Source: a virus | Reading direction: 5' to 3' (one strand) | Length of the DNA: 39,738 nucleotides | Virus record (IMG/VR): IMGVR_UViG_3300008448_000231 | Span: 1-39,738 of that record | Shown: in pieces, positions 7,057 through 13,300 of the stretch | Layout of the letters: every line of letters starts with the position of its first letter | Position numbering within the stretch: position 1 is the stretch's first letter | The notes under the pieces: model-generated | Database searches by the model: none | The model's input: the letters and a program-made list of their open reading frames with translations, nothing else | What the model was told of the DNA's origin: nothing | Made by a program: the position numbers and the translations under genes

Positions 7057-7434
7057 CTACGATGTAAACCCGTTTCGTGAAGATATTTTCCGCCCCTTCG
7101 GCCATCCGCCCGCGCGTGATGGGATGGGCTTACGCTCGCGCCGGGTGTTGTTCTCTCGGGCTTCGAGCCGCTTGCATTTGGCGATAGCCGACTGGTCGCC
7201 AGACGTTTTCTTTGCGGCGCACGGCTTACGATACAGGGCGCGGTTTGCCAGTTCGTTCGCGTTTTCCCGTATGCCAAGCGGAATGATATGCTCATCAATC
7301 ACGCCCTCGGTCATGGGCTGGAGCTTGACGCCGCATCCGCACCCGCACCGGCCATCCTGGTCGAGCATTAGCTGGATAACCTCGCGGCGGGTTAGCGGTT
7401 TCCGCTTGTCGATTTTGACGGGTTCGCGTTTCAT
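7057..7434 (-). CDS. HNH endonuclease-like protein of the recombination block
   Basis: 125 residues. A Cys cluster (RCGCGCGVKL, about residues 29-38) is followed by IDEHIIPL (about 46-53) with the HNH-type His, then NRALYRKPCAAKKTSGD (about 64-80), which gives the third histidine-like position and a fourth metal Cys. This is the zinc-stabilised beta-beta-alpha nuclease fold. The tail is strongly basic. The start overlaps the NinB stop, so the protein is probably co-expressed with NinB and may act in phage DNA processing or recombination, as in lambda nin-type regions. It is not obviously a homing enzyme. Confidence 0.75.
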   Translation of the reverse strand: MKREPVKIDKRKPLTRREVIQLMLDQDGRCGCGCGVKLQPMTEGVIDEHIIPLGIRENANELANRALYRKPCAAKKTSGDQSAIAKCKRLEARENNTRRERKPIPSRAGGWPKGRKISSRNGFTS

Positions 7435-7841
7435 TCGGCATCCGGCAAGTTGTCGAAATGCTCAATCAACAGCCCCTCGGTCTCGGCCCATGCCAGCATC
7501 AGCGTTATCAGGTCGCCCATTTCCGACACGGTGAGCTTGGATGAGCGGTGGCCGAACGGAAACGCGCCGTTGCCGTCCAGCTTGGGAAGCCAAAGCACCT
7601 CGACCCCGCAAGCTTCCATCATCACGGCTTTCCAGAGGACCGCGCTCATCTTGACGCCGTTGTGGACCGGGCGCTGGCGATTGATCTGGGTCAGAATCGA
7701 CCACATGGCCGCGTTCTGGTCGTTTGACCGGCCTTTCTGTTTGAACTCGACCACGGTCCCGTCTGGGGCGTTCTCAATCCAGCGGACGGCCCGTCCCCGA
7801 TCTTGTCGGGTTCGGAGAATGATGCATGGCTTGTCTGTCAT
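7431..7841 (-). CDS. ninB: NinB-like recombination protein
   Basis: 136 residues matching the NinB (lambda Orf) family pattern: GRSNDQNAAMWSILTQI near residues 37-53, the VLWKAVMMEACGVEV helix, then GHRSSKLTVSEMGDLITLML near residues 97-116. Lambda Orf binds ssDNA and SSB and substitutes for RecFOR functions in phage recombination. Its place between an HNH nuclease and SSB/annealing-protein genes fits this. It overlaps the neighbouring genes at both ends. Confidence 0.85.
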   Translation of the reverse strand: MTDKPCIILRTRQDRGRAVRWIENAPDGTVVEFKQKGRSNDQNAAMWSILTQINRQRPVHNGVKMSAVLWKAVMMEACGVEVLWLPKLDGNGAFPFGHRSSKLTVSEMGDLITLMLAWAETEGLLIEHFDNLPDAE

Positions 7842-8575
7842 AGCACACGATCTTCCGTAATCTCGACACCGGGGATGCCTGACCGCTTGCCAGACCGAAC
7901 GTCATCGTCGGCCAGCTTTTGCAGCAGCACCGCGAAAGCGTCGGGGTTCGTTCGCCAGTAGTGCGCGGCGGCGGCTTGTGCATCGGTCACGGTGGCCTTC
8001 CAGACGCTGCGGAGGCCCATTGCACGGCTTCCGCCGGTCGCGTGTGCCTTGTCCTTCGCGGCGGCTTGTGCGGCTTTCTGAGCGGCTTCCGCGTCGGCTA
8101 CCAGGGCCTCGGCTTGCTCCCTTGCGCCTATGTCACACGCGGCGGCGGCTCGCATAGCTTCGGCGGCATCCCTCGCGGCCTTGTCGGCAATCTCTCGGGC
8201 GACACGTTCGGCCTCGCGCTTCTCCGCGTCCAGCTTGGCGAGATACGGTTGCAGACAGGCTTTCAGCGCGTCGATTGCCTTGAACACCTTGCCCGGAACC
8301 TTGTTAGTCGAGGGCGCTATCCAGACATTGTATCGCGCCTGAACCGCCGCCTTTGCGTCGTCGTGCGGTTTGTTCTCCCGGACCCGTTCGGCGTCGGCAT
8401 CCTTCGCGGCGGTGCGCAGGCTTTCGATAAGCGCCGAAACCGCATCCGCCTGACCCTGGTTCGCCACCGGCTCGCCATCGGCAAAGTTACGGGCCTCCGC
8501 GATAAGGTCTGCGAGGTGGTCCGCTATCAGGTCAAACGGCGTGGCGTTGGGTAAGTGGATGGGTTCGGCGGTCAT
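7838..8575 (-). CDS. Long coiled-coil protein of the recombination block
   Basis: 245 residues, dominated by alanine/charged helices (about 100-190: AEKREAEREVAR-like repeats and an Ala-rich stretch) predicted as a long coiled coil. The C-terminal domain (GLRSVWKATVTDAQAAAAHYW to IPGVEITEDRVL) resembles the end of proteins often adjacent to SSB or annealing proteins in alphaproteobacterial phages. The specific role is unknown. Position between ninB and ssb suggests a recombination or DNA-end accessory factor. It is separated from ssb by two bases. Confidence 0.7.
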   Translation of the reverse strand: MTAEPIHLPNATPFDLIADHLADLIAEARNFADGEPVANQGQADAVSALIESLRTAAKDADAERVRENKPHDDAKAAVQARYNVWIAPSTNKVPGKVFKAIDALKACLQPYLAKLDAEKREAERVAREIADKAARDAAEAMRAAAACDIGAREQAEALVADAEAAQKAAQAAAKDKAHATGGSRAMGLRSVWKATVTDAQAAAAHYWRTNPDAFAVLLQKLADDDVRSGKRSGIPGVEITEDRVL

Positions 8576-8577
8576 GG

Positions 8578-8985
8578 TTATGCCTCGCCGGGCATGGCAA
8601 AGCGCACGAATGGGATGCCGTCGTCCAAGTCGTAGCTATCCCGCAAGCTAGGCTTGTTGGAATAGTCGCTCTCGACCGCGCCGCCGTTTGAAGCGGGCTT
8701 GCCGCCCTGCAACGTCACGTCCCCGACGCGGATAGTCAGATACGTTTTCCCGTTATGCTCTCGGGTGCCGAGGTCGCCCGATACGGTAACGGACGCTCCC
8801 TTGGTGAGATATTGCGCCACCTTCTCGCCCCGGTCGCCCCACCATGAGGCGTCAAAGAACATGGTCCCTTTGGTCTTCCCGTCCCAGTTATCGACGGCCA
8901 CTGAAAAGCCGGTCACACGGCTCCCGCCAGCGTCCCGCGTTTCGGCGTCTTTGGTCAGGCGACCGGCAATCGTGAGGTTTTTCAT
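8578..8985 (-). CDS. ssb: Single-stranded DNA-binding protein
   Basis: 135 residues from ATG 8985. The OB-fold is clear: MKNLTIAGRLTKDAETR, VTGFSVAVDNWDG, FFDASWWGDRGEKVAQYLTKG and ASVTVSGDLGTREHNGKTYL, corresponding to beta strands and the usual KG and VSG landmarks of bacterial SSB. A short disordered linker leads to DDGIPF, the partner-binding tip, but nine more residues (VRFAMPGEA) follow it, which is unusual. An upstream extension to 9117 overlaps the annealing-protein gene and is rejected. It would coat ssDNA during replication and recombination. Confidence 0.92.
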   Translation of the reverse strand: MKNLTIAGRLTKDAETRDAGGSRVTGFSVAVDNWDGKTKGTMFFDASWWGDRGEKVAQYLTKGASVTVSGDLGTREHNGKTYLTIRVGDVTLQGGKPASNGGAVESDYSNKPSLRDSYDLDDGIPFVRFAMPGEA

Positions 8986-8987
8986 AG

Positions 8988-9713
8988 TCAGGCGTCTTTC
9001 GTGAATGGGTTGGCGGTCAGTTCGTCTCGCCGCGTTTCGTAAAGCGCGGTGATGACGGCGAGCTTGTCGGGGTCTTTTAGGTCCAGTTCGGCGCAGAGCT
9101 TCGCGCCTAGCCCCCACGTTTTTTCTAGTGCCGGGCAGTCTTCAGCCGCATTGATGCGGGCGACAAAACCATCCGCCCGATTAGCAAGGGTCGTCACCGC
9201 ATCGGCAGGCGGTGGTGCTGCGGCGGGTTCGCTTTCGTTCTCATCAGGCCCGTGAAGGTCGCCCTTGTGCCAGAGGTCCAGCGCGGCACCGAAGCGCATG
9301 GCGGCATTTCGCAAAGCGTCCCCGATCACTTCCTTCTCTCGCGCACCTGGGTCAACGCCGGGCTTTGCAGCGGCGTGTCCATAGCCCAGACGGGTCACAC
9401 CATCGACGGTGAGCCTAATCCAAAGCCCGCCCGTCGCGTCAAACGCGGGTAAGCCGTCGCGGAATGCTATCGGCTCCCATGACCATTCCGGGTCACAGTC
9501 GAGAAGCCTATCCGTCAAGGCGGCGTGGCCGACATAATCCAGATGCACAACGTCGGGGTGATGCCATGAGCCGCAAAGCTTGCACCGAATGCCCTTTTTG
9601 TAATCGGCCTTAACCGCATCGGTCTGGGCTTTGGTCGGCTTTGGCAGTTTAGAAATATGGTGCGGGGCGAAAGGTTCGCGGAGCCTTTTCAGGGCTGGAC
9701 GTTCTTCTGTCAT
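8988..9713 (-). CDS. Rad52-like single-strand annealing protein (putative)
   Basis: 241 residues from ATG 9713 ([15 protein letters not shown]), which overlaps the pentapeptide gene stop. The N-terminus has a possible zinc hairpin (CKLCGSWHH). The core carries the pattern [43 protein letters not shown] and [22 protein letters not shown], typical of Rad52/22-type phage annealing proteins. These anneal complementary ssDNA with the help of SSB, whose gene follows three bases downstream. A Pro/Ala linker separates a C-terminal helical domain. The family call is by remembered pattern and should be confirmed by profile search. Confidence 0.75.
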   Translation of the reverse strand: MTEERPALKRLREPFAPHHISKLPKPTKAQTDAVKADYKKGIRCKLCGSWHHPDVVHLDYVGHAALTDRLLDCDPEWSWEPIAFRDGLPAFDATGGLWIRLTVDGVTRLGYGHAAAKPGVDPGAREKEVIGDALRNAAMRFGAALDLWHKGDLHGPDENESEPAAAPPPADAVTTLANRADGFVARINAAEDCPALEKTWGLGAKLCAELDLKDPDKLAVITALYETRRDELTANPFTKDA

Positions 9714-10288
9714 TGGTAAGCCTCTGCTTCCTCTTTGGTCAGAAAGAAATGAATCCCGTGGGTGCATTCCACGCGCGGGTCAGGGTCGTATTTATCAGGC
9801 CGCACAATCTCGCCAGCGCGGTAAACGACGTTTCGGTCGTGCAGTCCCGCGCCGTTCGTGGGGGCTTCCAGAACCTCGACCCATTCCGCCCGGCACTTGC
9901 GACCGATAGGGGTTGCGGTGCGCTTGGCTTCGGGCGGAACGCGGAGCTTGCAAACGCCGCCAGCAACGGCCTTCCAGACGATTAGTTCGCCTTCCTGCGG
10001 GATTTGGTAAAAAAGATTTTTCACGTTTTCGAGGTTGGCCCCGTAGAGGCTGGCCCTGTTGAGGTTGGCCCCGTTGAGGCTGGCCCCGTTGAGGTTGGCC
10101 CCGTAGAGGTTGGCCCCGTAGAGGTTGGCCCTGTTGAGGTTGGCTCTGTTGAGGTCGGCCCCCGCCGCAACCGCCATAGTTACGGCAGCGGCAATGGTCG
10201 TCGCGCCTTTAGCGGTAAACAGAACCTTGCCGGTCCAGCGGTCTTTGATTTCGATAACCGGCTCGCCCGGCTTTGCCTTGTCGGTCAT
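9710..10288 (-). CDS. Pentapeptide-repeat protein with C-terminal DUF5758-like domain
   Basis: 192 residues. Residues about 43-90 carry ten or so A(D/N/S)L-x-x units ([15 protein letters not shown]), the signature of a quadrilateral beta-helix. The N-terminus ([19 protein letters not shown]) and the C-terminal domain ([25 protein letters not shown], then [11 protein letters not shown] and [16 protein letters not shown]) match a common phage architecture of unknown function. Some pentapeptide proteins mimic DNA and shield gyrase (Qnr), but nothing here demonstrates that role. The repeats are encoded by a 15-bp tandem array. Confidence 0.85.
   Translation of the reverse strand: MTDKAKPGEPVIEIKDRWTGKVLFTAKGATTIAAAVTMAVAAGADLNRANLNRANLYGANLYGANLNGASLNGANLNRASLYGANLENVKNLFYQIPQEGELIVWKAVAGGVCKLRVPPEAKRTATPIGRKCRAEWVEVLEAPTNGAGLHDRNVVYRAGEIVRPDKYDPDPRVECTHGIHFFLTKEEAEAYQ
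10031..10165. repeat. Nine tandem 15-bp coding repeats
   Basis: Units of 15 bases starting at 10031, 10046, 10061, 10076, 10091, 10106, 10121, 10136 and 10151 (plus-strand consensus GAGGTTGGCCCCGTT with T/C and A/T variants). Each encodes one pentapeptide unit of the overlapping minus-strand gene. Near-identity of units suggests recent expansion, and copy number may vary. Confidence 0.95.
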
Positions 10289-10289
10289 T

Positions 10290-10397
10290 CTATCGGCTCC
10301 AGATAATGTTAGCGGCGAAAATCCAAGGAAGCGCAGTCACAAACGCGACCACGATGAAGGTGAGGGCGCGACGTGCCCAGCCGCGAGGGCCGGTCAT
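10290..10397 (-). CDS. 35-residue single-span membrane protein
   Basis: ATG 10397 to TAG 10290-10292. A basic N-terminus ([11 protein letters not shown]) is followed by one hydrophobic helix ([21 protein letters not shown]) and WSR. The start overlaps the stop of the upstream gene by four bases (ATGA) and the next ATG is two bases beyond its stop. The positive-inside N-terminus predicts an inner-membrane protein. Function unknown; the size and overlap pattern make it a credible small gene. Confidence 0.6.
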   Translation of the reverse strand: MTGPRGWARRALTFIVVAFVTALPWIFAANIIWSR

Positions 10398-10618
10398 TGC
10401 GTGGCCTGCCGGATAGCAGCGGCCATTTCGTCAGCGAGGTCGGTTTCAGTTTTCGCCAAGGCCAACCGGAGAGCGCGAGTGTGGTCGCATATCTGGCCAA
10501 GCTGATGCGTGGCGTTCATGCGGTGGATGCTCTCGATCACCCGCGCTTTCTGGATGGTGACGGGTTCATGTTCTTTGACGAACACAACGCCACCGGAGGC
10601 GGTATATTGCGGGGTCAT
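10394..10618 (-). CDS. Small hypothetical early protein
   Basis: 74 residues (MTPQYTASGGVVFVKEHEP), with an N-terminal beta-like part and a C-terminal amphipathic helix (RALRLALAKTETDLADEMAAAI). It overlaps its upstream and downstream neighbours by four bases. No domain is recognised. Confidence 0.65.
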   Translation of the reverse strand: MTPQYTASGGVVFVKEHEPVTIQKARVIESIHRMNATHQLGQICDHTRALRLALAKTETDLADEMAAAIRQATQ

Positions 10619-10980
10619 TTCGCCACCTCCGCGCCAGATGCGCGGGCCGCAAGAATGACTGCAAGCTCGTCGCGGGCCTCTTGAGCGTAACCGCGAAACT
10701 TTGCCGCCGTTTCAAGATACCCGCTGTCGGGGTGTTTGGCGGCGTAACCCTCGTTTTTCTCGGCGGCGTTATCCATATCGGAGGCCAGCGAGGCATAGAA
10801 GCTGCCGTCTGCCCTAGCCGCTTTTTCGTATGCAGTTTTCAGTCGGCACACGGTCGGCCAGTGGTCCGGGTCGCGCGGGTCAGGGTTGAGAGACTGATAG
10901 CCAATCCATGCTTCTTGCGCGGCCAGCGTTTCCGGTGAGCGCATCGCCTTGATGCGGGCGTATTCGGTCTCGGTCGTCAT
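10615..10980 (-). CDS. First gene of the leftward early operon, helical hypothetical protein
   Basis: 121 codons from ATG 10980 (MTTETEYARIKAMRSPET), preceded by a GAGGAG Shine-Dalgarno about nine bases upstream on the minus strand, which fixes the start against a longer frame to 11040. The sequence is mainly alpha-helical and charged (AYEKAARADGSFYASLASDMDNAAE). No family is recognised. As the promoter-proximal gene it is expected to be expressed early. Confidence 0.72.
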   Translation of the reverse strand: MTTETEYARIKAMRSPETLAAQEAWIGYQSLNPDPRDPDHWPTVCRLKTAYEKAARADGSFYASLASDMDNAAEKNEGYAAKHPDSGYLETAAKFRGYAQEARDELAVILAARASGAEVAK

Positions 10981-11094
10981 GTGTAGTCTCCTCGTTTGAA
11001 GCCCCACCTTGCGCCCGCGTTTTCGGACTGTCAATCGCAATCCCGCGTTTTTTTAAGATTGCGTTCCGTTTTCCGCCGTGCTTACAATCGCGGC
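10981..11094. promoter_or_regulatory. Divergent early control region with inverted repeat
   Basis: 114 bp between the two divergent early operons. On the plus strand TTGCGT (11059-11064), an 18-base spacer and TACAAT (11083-11088) resemble a sigma70-type promoter, with a predicted start about at the ATG 11095. On the minus strand TTGACA (11034-11029) is a good -35, but no convincing -10 follows. The inverted repeat CGCAATC (11036-11042) / GATTGCG (11057-11063) lies between the two -35 boxes, overlapping the rightward one, and could be an operator. The T-rich stretch 11048-11054 is in the spacer. Confidence 0.5.
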
Positions 11095-11280
11095 ATGGAC
11101 ACTGACCTTCTCAAATACCTCACCGCTTCCGAACGCGAGACGCTGGCCGAAACCGACACGCTTCGGAAAAAAAGCCGGTTAGACGCGCTCTATTACGGCT
11201 CAATCATTCGCCAGCTTTGCGACCGTGCCAGGTCGAGGCGAGCGGCGAAAATCAAAAGGGAGACGCCGAATGGACATTAA
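11095..11280 (+). CDS. First gene of the rightward early operon, small charged protein
   Basis: 61 residues from ATG 11095 (MDTDLLKYLTASERETLAE). No Shine-Dalgarno precedes it and the promoter-like TACAAT ends six bases upstream, so translation may be leaderless. The sequence is helical and charged, ending in a basic RSRRAAKIKRETPNGH tail. An upstream extension to 10996 runs into the promoter region and is rejected. Function unknown; as the leading gene it may be a small regulator. Confidence 0.6.
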   Translation: MDTDLLKYLTASERETLAETDTLRKKSRLDALYYGSIIRQLCDRARSRRAAKIKRETPNGH

Positions 11281-11485
11281 CCCCGTTCTCAAACTGGCCC
11301 CGCAACTAGCGGCGGCGGTCCTGTCGCTTGAGCATCACTTGTCCGAGGGTATGTCCCCGCGCGACATGATGGTCATGAAGCTCCGCAAGCGGGCGAAAAC
11401 GCTCGCCGATGATCTGACCGCCGCTTTGAAGGCCCCGCAATCGTTCCGCCCTTGGACGCCGCATGAACCGCGAGACAGCAAATGA
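11270..11485 (+). CDS. Small helical hypothetical protein
   Basis: 71 residues from ATG 11270 (MDINPVLKLAPQLAAAVLSL), with an AGGGAG ribosome-binding site eight bases upstream. The start overlaps the preceding gene by 11 bases. Two amphipathic helices are separated by GMSPRDMMVMK. The stop overlaps the next ATG. No family is recognised. Confidence 0.65.
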   Translation: MDINPVLKLAPQLAAAVLSLEHHLSEGMSPRDMMVMKLRKRAKTLADDLTAALKAPQSFRPWTPHEPRDSK

Positions 11486-11682
11486 TCGCCCTGTTCCTTC
11501 GCCCCATTCGTCGCCGGAAAGCCCTTGCTGCAATGGACGCATATTTCGCCGCCAAGGACGCGTTCCGCCGGGCTTGCATCCGTAACGACACCCGCAAGAT
11601 GAACGAGACGCGCGTGGTCCTGCAAGATGCCCTCAACGCCAGCCTGAAGGCGGAAGCGTTGCTGCGGAGGGTTGGCGGATGA
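11482..11682 (+). CDS. Small basic hypothetical protein
   Basis: 66 residues from ATG 11482, overlapping both neighbours by four bases. The N-terminus (MIALFLRPIRRRKALAAMD) is basic and partly hydrophobic and the rest is alpha-helical (AYFAAKDAFRRACIRND). No domain is recognised. Coupling to the GcrA-like gene suggests co-expression. Confidence 0.62.
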   Translation: MIALFLRPIRRRKALAAMDAYFAAKDAFRRACIRNDTRKMNETRVVLQDALNASLKAEALLRRVGG

Positions 11683-12176
11683 CCTGGACCCCAGAACAAA
11701 CCGCCTTCGCCATCAAGCATTGGAACCAAGGCAAGAGCGCCGCGATGGTTGCCCAGATTATGAACGAGACATTCGGCACCGAACTAACCCGGAGCGCTAT
11801 CATCGGGCGGGTCGGTCGCCTCGGCCATCAACGCGCGGCCCCGGCTGCATTGCGAAGCTCAACCGTCGTCAAGCTGGCCAAAGCAAAGGCCATTCGTAAG
11901 CACAAGGTTAAGGAGCAATGGACCCCGACCGTTCGCGAGGTCGAAAAGCCCAAGCCTGTCCCGGCTCCGGTTATCGTCGCTGACGTATCGTTCGCCCGGC
12001 CTTGGATGGAGCGTAAGGCTTATGGCGAATGCGCCTTTCCGTTAGGCGAGCGTCATTCGGTCCTGTCCTGCTGCGCCCCGACCGATGAAACCTATTGCAA
12101 GGCGCATCGGGCTATTATGGGCGGCACTCGCAAGCCGTGGTCCCCGAAAGACCATCGCAATGTCGCGAGGGTTTAG
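11679..12176 (+). CDS. GcrA-family cell-cycle regulator homologue
   Basis: 165 residues. Residues 2-50 have the GcrA DNA-binding pattern: WTPEQTAFAIKHWNQGKSAA, an insert, then TRSAIIGRVGRLGH (GcrA: WT.E....L..LW..G.SA..IA..L..VTRNAVIGKVHRLG). A Pro/Lys linker leads to a C-terminal Cys/His cluster (GECAFPLGE, SCCAP, YCKAH), which in GcrA forms the sigma70-interacting part. In Caulobacter GcrA binds RNA polymerase-sigma70 and activates promoters with methylated GANTC sites. A phage copy could redirect host cell-cycle-linked transcription or activate phage promoters (inference). The gene overlaps its upstream neighbour and is followed one base later by the DnaA-like gene. Confidence 0.9.
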   Translation: MTWTPEQTAFAIKHWNQGKSAAMVAQIMNETFGTELTRSAIIGRVGRLGHQRAAPAALRSSTVVKLAKAKAIRKHKVKEQWTPTVREVEKPKPVPAPVIVADVSFARPWMERKAYGECAFPLGERHSVLSCCAPTDETYCKAHRAIMGGTRKPWSPKDHRNVARV

Positions 12177-12177
12177 G

Positions 12178-12543
12178 ATGACACCGAAAAAACGGATTAC
12201 GCTTCGAGAGATTGCGCTTGAGGTCGCCGCGAAACACCGCATTACGCTAGACGATTTGGTCGGCCATGATCGGTCGGTCTGTTTCGTTCACCCGCGACAG
12301 GAGGTCTATTTCCGGGCCTACATCGAATGTCCGCATCTGTCTTATCCCGAGATCGGCAGGCGCATGGGAGGCAGGGACCACTCGACCATCGTTCACGGCG
12401 TCAAAATGCATTGCGCTCGGAACGGGATTGTTTACGCCGACGCTTTAAACCTGAGAAAAGTCGGCCCGTCATTTACCGAAGTCATGGGCGGCTATGCCCA
12501 AGCAATGGAGAAAGCCTATGCGTCACGTTCAGCGAATGTTTAA
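12178..12543 (+). CDS. DnaA domain IV-like DNA-binding protein
   Basis: 121 residues from ATG 12178 (MTPKKRITLREIALEVAAKH). Residues 7-80 match the DnaA C-terminal domain: the helix ITLDDLVG, the PRQEVYFRAYIE segment, LSYPEIGRRM, and the signature GGRDHSTIVHG at residues 64-74, which contacts DnaA boxes in true DnaA. No AAA+ ATPase part is present, so it cannot act as a complete initiator. It may bind DnaA boxes on host or phage DNA, blocking or recruiting the host initiator (inference). It stands between the GcrA-like gene and the replication gene. Confidence 0.88.
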   Translation: MTPKKRITLREIALEVAAKHRITLDDLVGHDRSVCFVHPRQEVYFRAYIECPHLSYPEIGRRMGGRDHSTIVHGVKMHCARNGIVYADALNLRKVGPSFTEVMGGYAQAMEKAYASRSANV

Positions 12544-12721
12544 TGAACCATCCGACCGGATCACCAGCCTAGAACGCGCGGAGGAAGTCTCGCAAAGGCG
12601 GAATGACGCCATGTTCGTCCGGGCGCTTGCCGAGGCGTTCGTTCGTGGCGACCATTTGCCCGCCCAGCCCAAGCGCACCAGGCCCGTCCCGAAGCGTTTT
12701 ACGGAGGCGACCTATGACTAA
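12518..12721 (+). CDS. Small hypothetical protein
   Basis: 67 residues from ATG 12518, which has a GGAG site seven bases upstream. Another ATG at 12536 has no good ribosome-binding site. It overlaps the end of the DnaA-like gene by 26 bases. The sequence (MFNEPSDRITSLERAEEVSQ, then AMFVRALAEAFVRGD) is helical with a basic Pro-rich tail. No family is recognised. Confidence 0.6.
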   Translation: MRHVQRMFNEPSDRITSLERAEEVSQRRNDAMFVRALAEAFVRGDHLPAQPKRTRPVPKRFTEATYD

Positions 12722-12878
12722 ACCGGCTGGCAGATGGACAGACACCGAGGACGGCATTTTGCGCCGGGCCGTCAAAGCCAAGCTAACGCCAGCCGAGGCG
12801 GCTCACGCCCTTGATCGGCTGGAGCGCAGCGTGGTTATCCGGGCGAAGGTTATTGGATGCCCGTTCAAGGGGACGTGA
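12714..12878 (+). CDS. Small SANT/Myb-like HTH protein
   Basis: 54 residues from ATG 12714, overlapping the previous stop. GRWTDTEDGILRRAVKAKLT, then PAEAAHALDRLERSVVIRAK, gives the W...E spacing and three-helix outline of a SANT/Myb-like or GcrA N-terminal-like DNA-binding domain, ending VIGCPFKG. It may be a small transcription factor acting with the GcrA-like protein, from which it could derive. This is a pattern-based guess. Confidence 0.65.
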   Translation: MTKPAGRWTDTEDGILRRAVKAKLTPAEAAHALDRLERSVVIRAKVIGCPFKGT

Positions 12879-12924
12879 CACCCCTCGCCTTGCATTTGCG
12901 CTGACAATGTTGGATAAGGAGGGC

Positions 12925-12957
12925 GGGCGGGAGCGCGGCAAACGCTTCCCGCCCTTT
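12925..12957 (+). terminator. Probable terminator after the regulatory gene cluster
   Basis: Arms 12925-12935 (GGGCGGGAGCG) and 12943-12954 (CGCTTCCCGCCC) pair over 11 bp with one bulged T. The loop is 7 nt and only TTT follows. The short T-run suggests partial termination or attenuation between the regulatory genes and the replication genes. Confidence 0.6.
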
Positions 12958-12963
12958 GCCACC

Positions 12964-12980
12964 GGTTCTTAGGAGGAACC
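12964..12980 (+). promoter_or_regulatory. Hairpin containing a strong Shine-Dalgarno
   Basis: GGTTCTT (12964-12970) can pair with AGGAACC (12974-12980), including one G-T pair, with loop AGG. The AGGAGG Shine-Dalgarno at 12971-12976, eight bases before ATG 12985, lies in the loop and stem. When folded, ribosome access would be reduced, so translation of the next gene may be conditional. This is inference from sequence only. Confidence 0.4.
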
Positions 12981-12984
12981 ACCG

Positions 12985-13300
12985 ATGACGAAAAACATTT
13001 ACTGCTGCTTTCTGACTGGTGCAAGACGGCGAGTATTATCACAACATCGTCGCCACGACGGCCACAAGTAGGGCTGGGAACAAGGCGCGACAGCGATACG
13101 AAGCCGGTCAGGAACGCGCCGTGAAGCATGAGCTTCGTCAGTTCCGATACCTGTTTTTTATGGCCCCACGGTTCGCAAGGAAATGCGTTCTGAAGGCCAA
13201 ACCATTTCCTGCGGCTGGTCCATATGACGCCCCCGAGTCCATCGGGTGTGAGGCAAGTGAGACCCTTGCTGGCCGCTCCAATCTTGTGGGGGTAAAATGA
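12985..13300 (+). pseudogene. Small gene split by a one-base frameshift
   Basis: ATG 12985 follows a strong AGGAGG but its frame ends after 28 codons (13069-13071). From about 13019 the +1 frame stays open to TGA 13298-13300, which overlaps the ATG of the replication gene. Skipping one G of the pair 13018-13019 joins MTKNIYCCFLT to VQDGEYYHNIVATTAT and then SRAGNKARQRYEAGQ, giving a natural-looking protein of about 105 residues. Either an assembly indel, a real mutation or recoding explains this. GTG 13019 as an independent start lacks a good ribosome-binding site. The function of the joined product is not recognised. Confidence 0.5.

Noticed and set aside
10031-10165. Regular short repeats resembling a CRISPR array
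   Set aside because: The units are contiguous 15-mers with no spacers and encode pentapeptide repeats. No cas genes are present.
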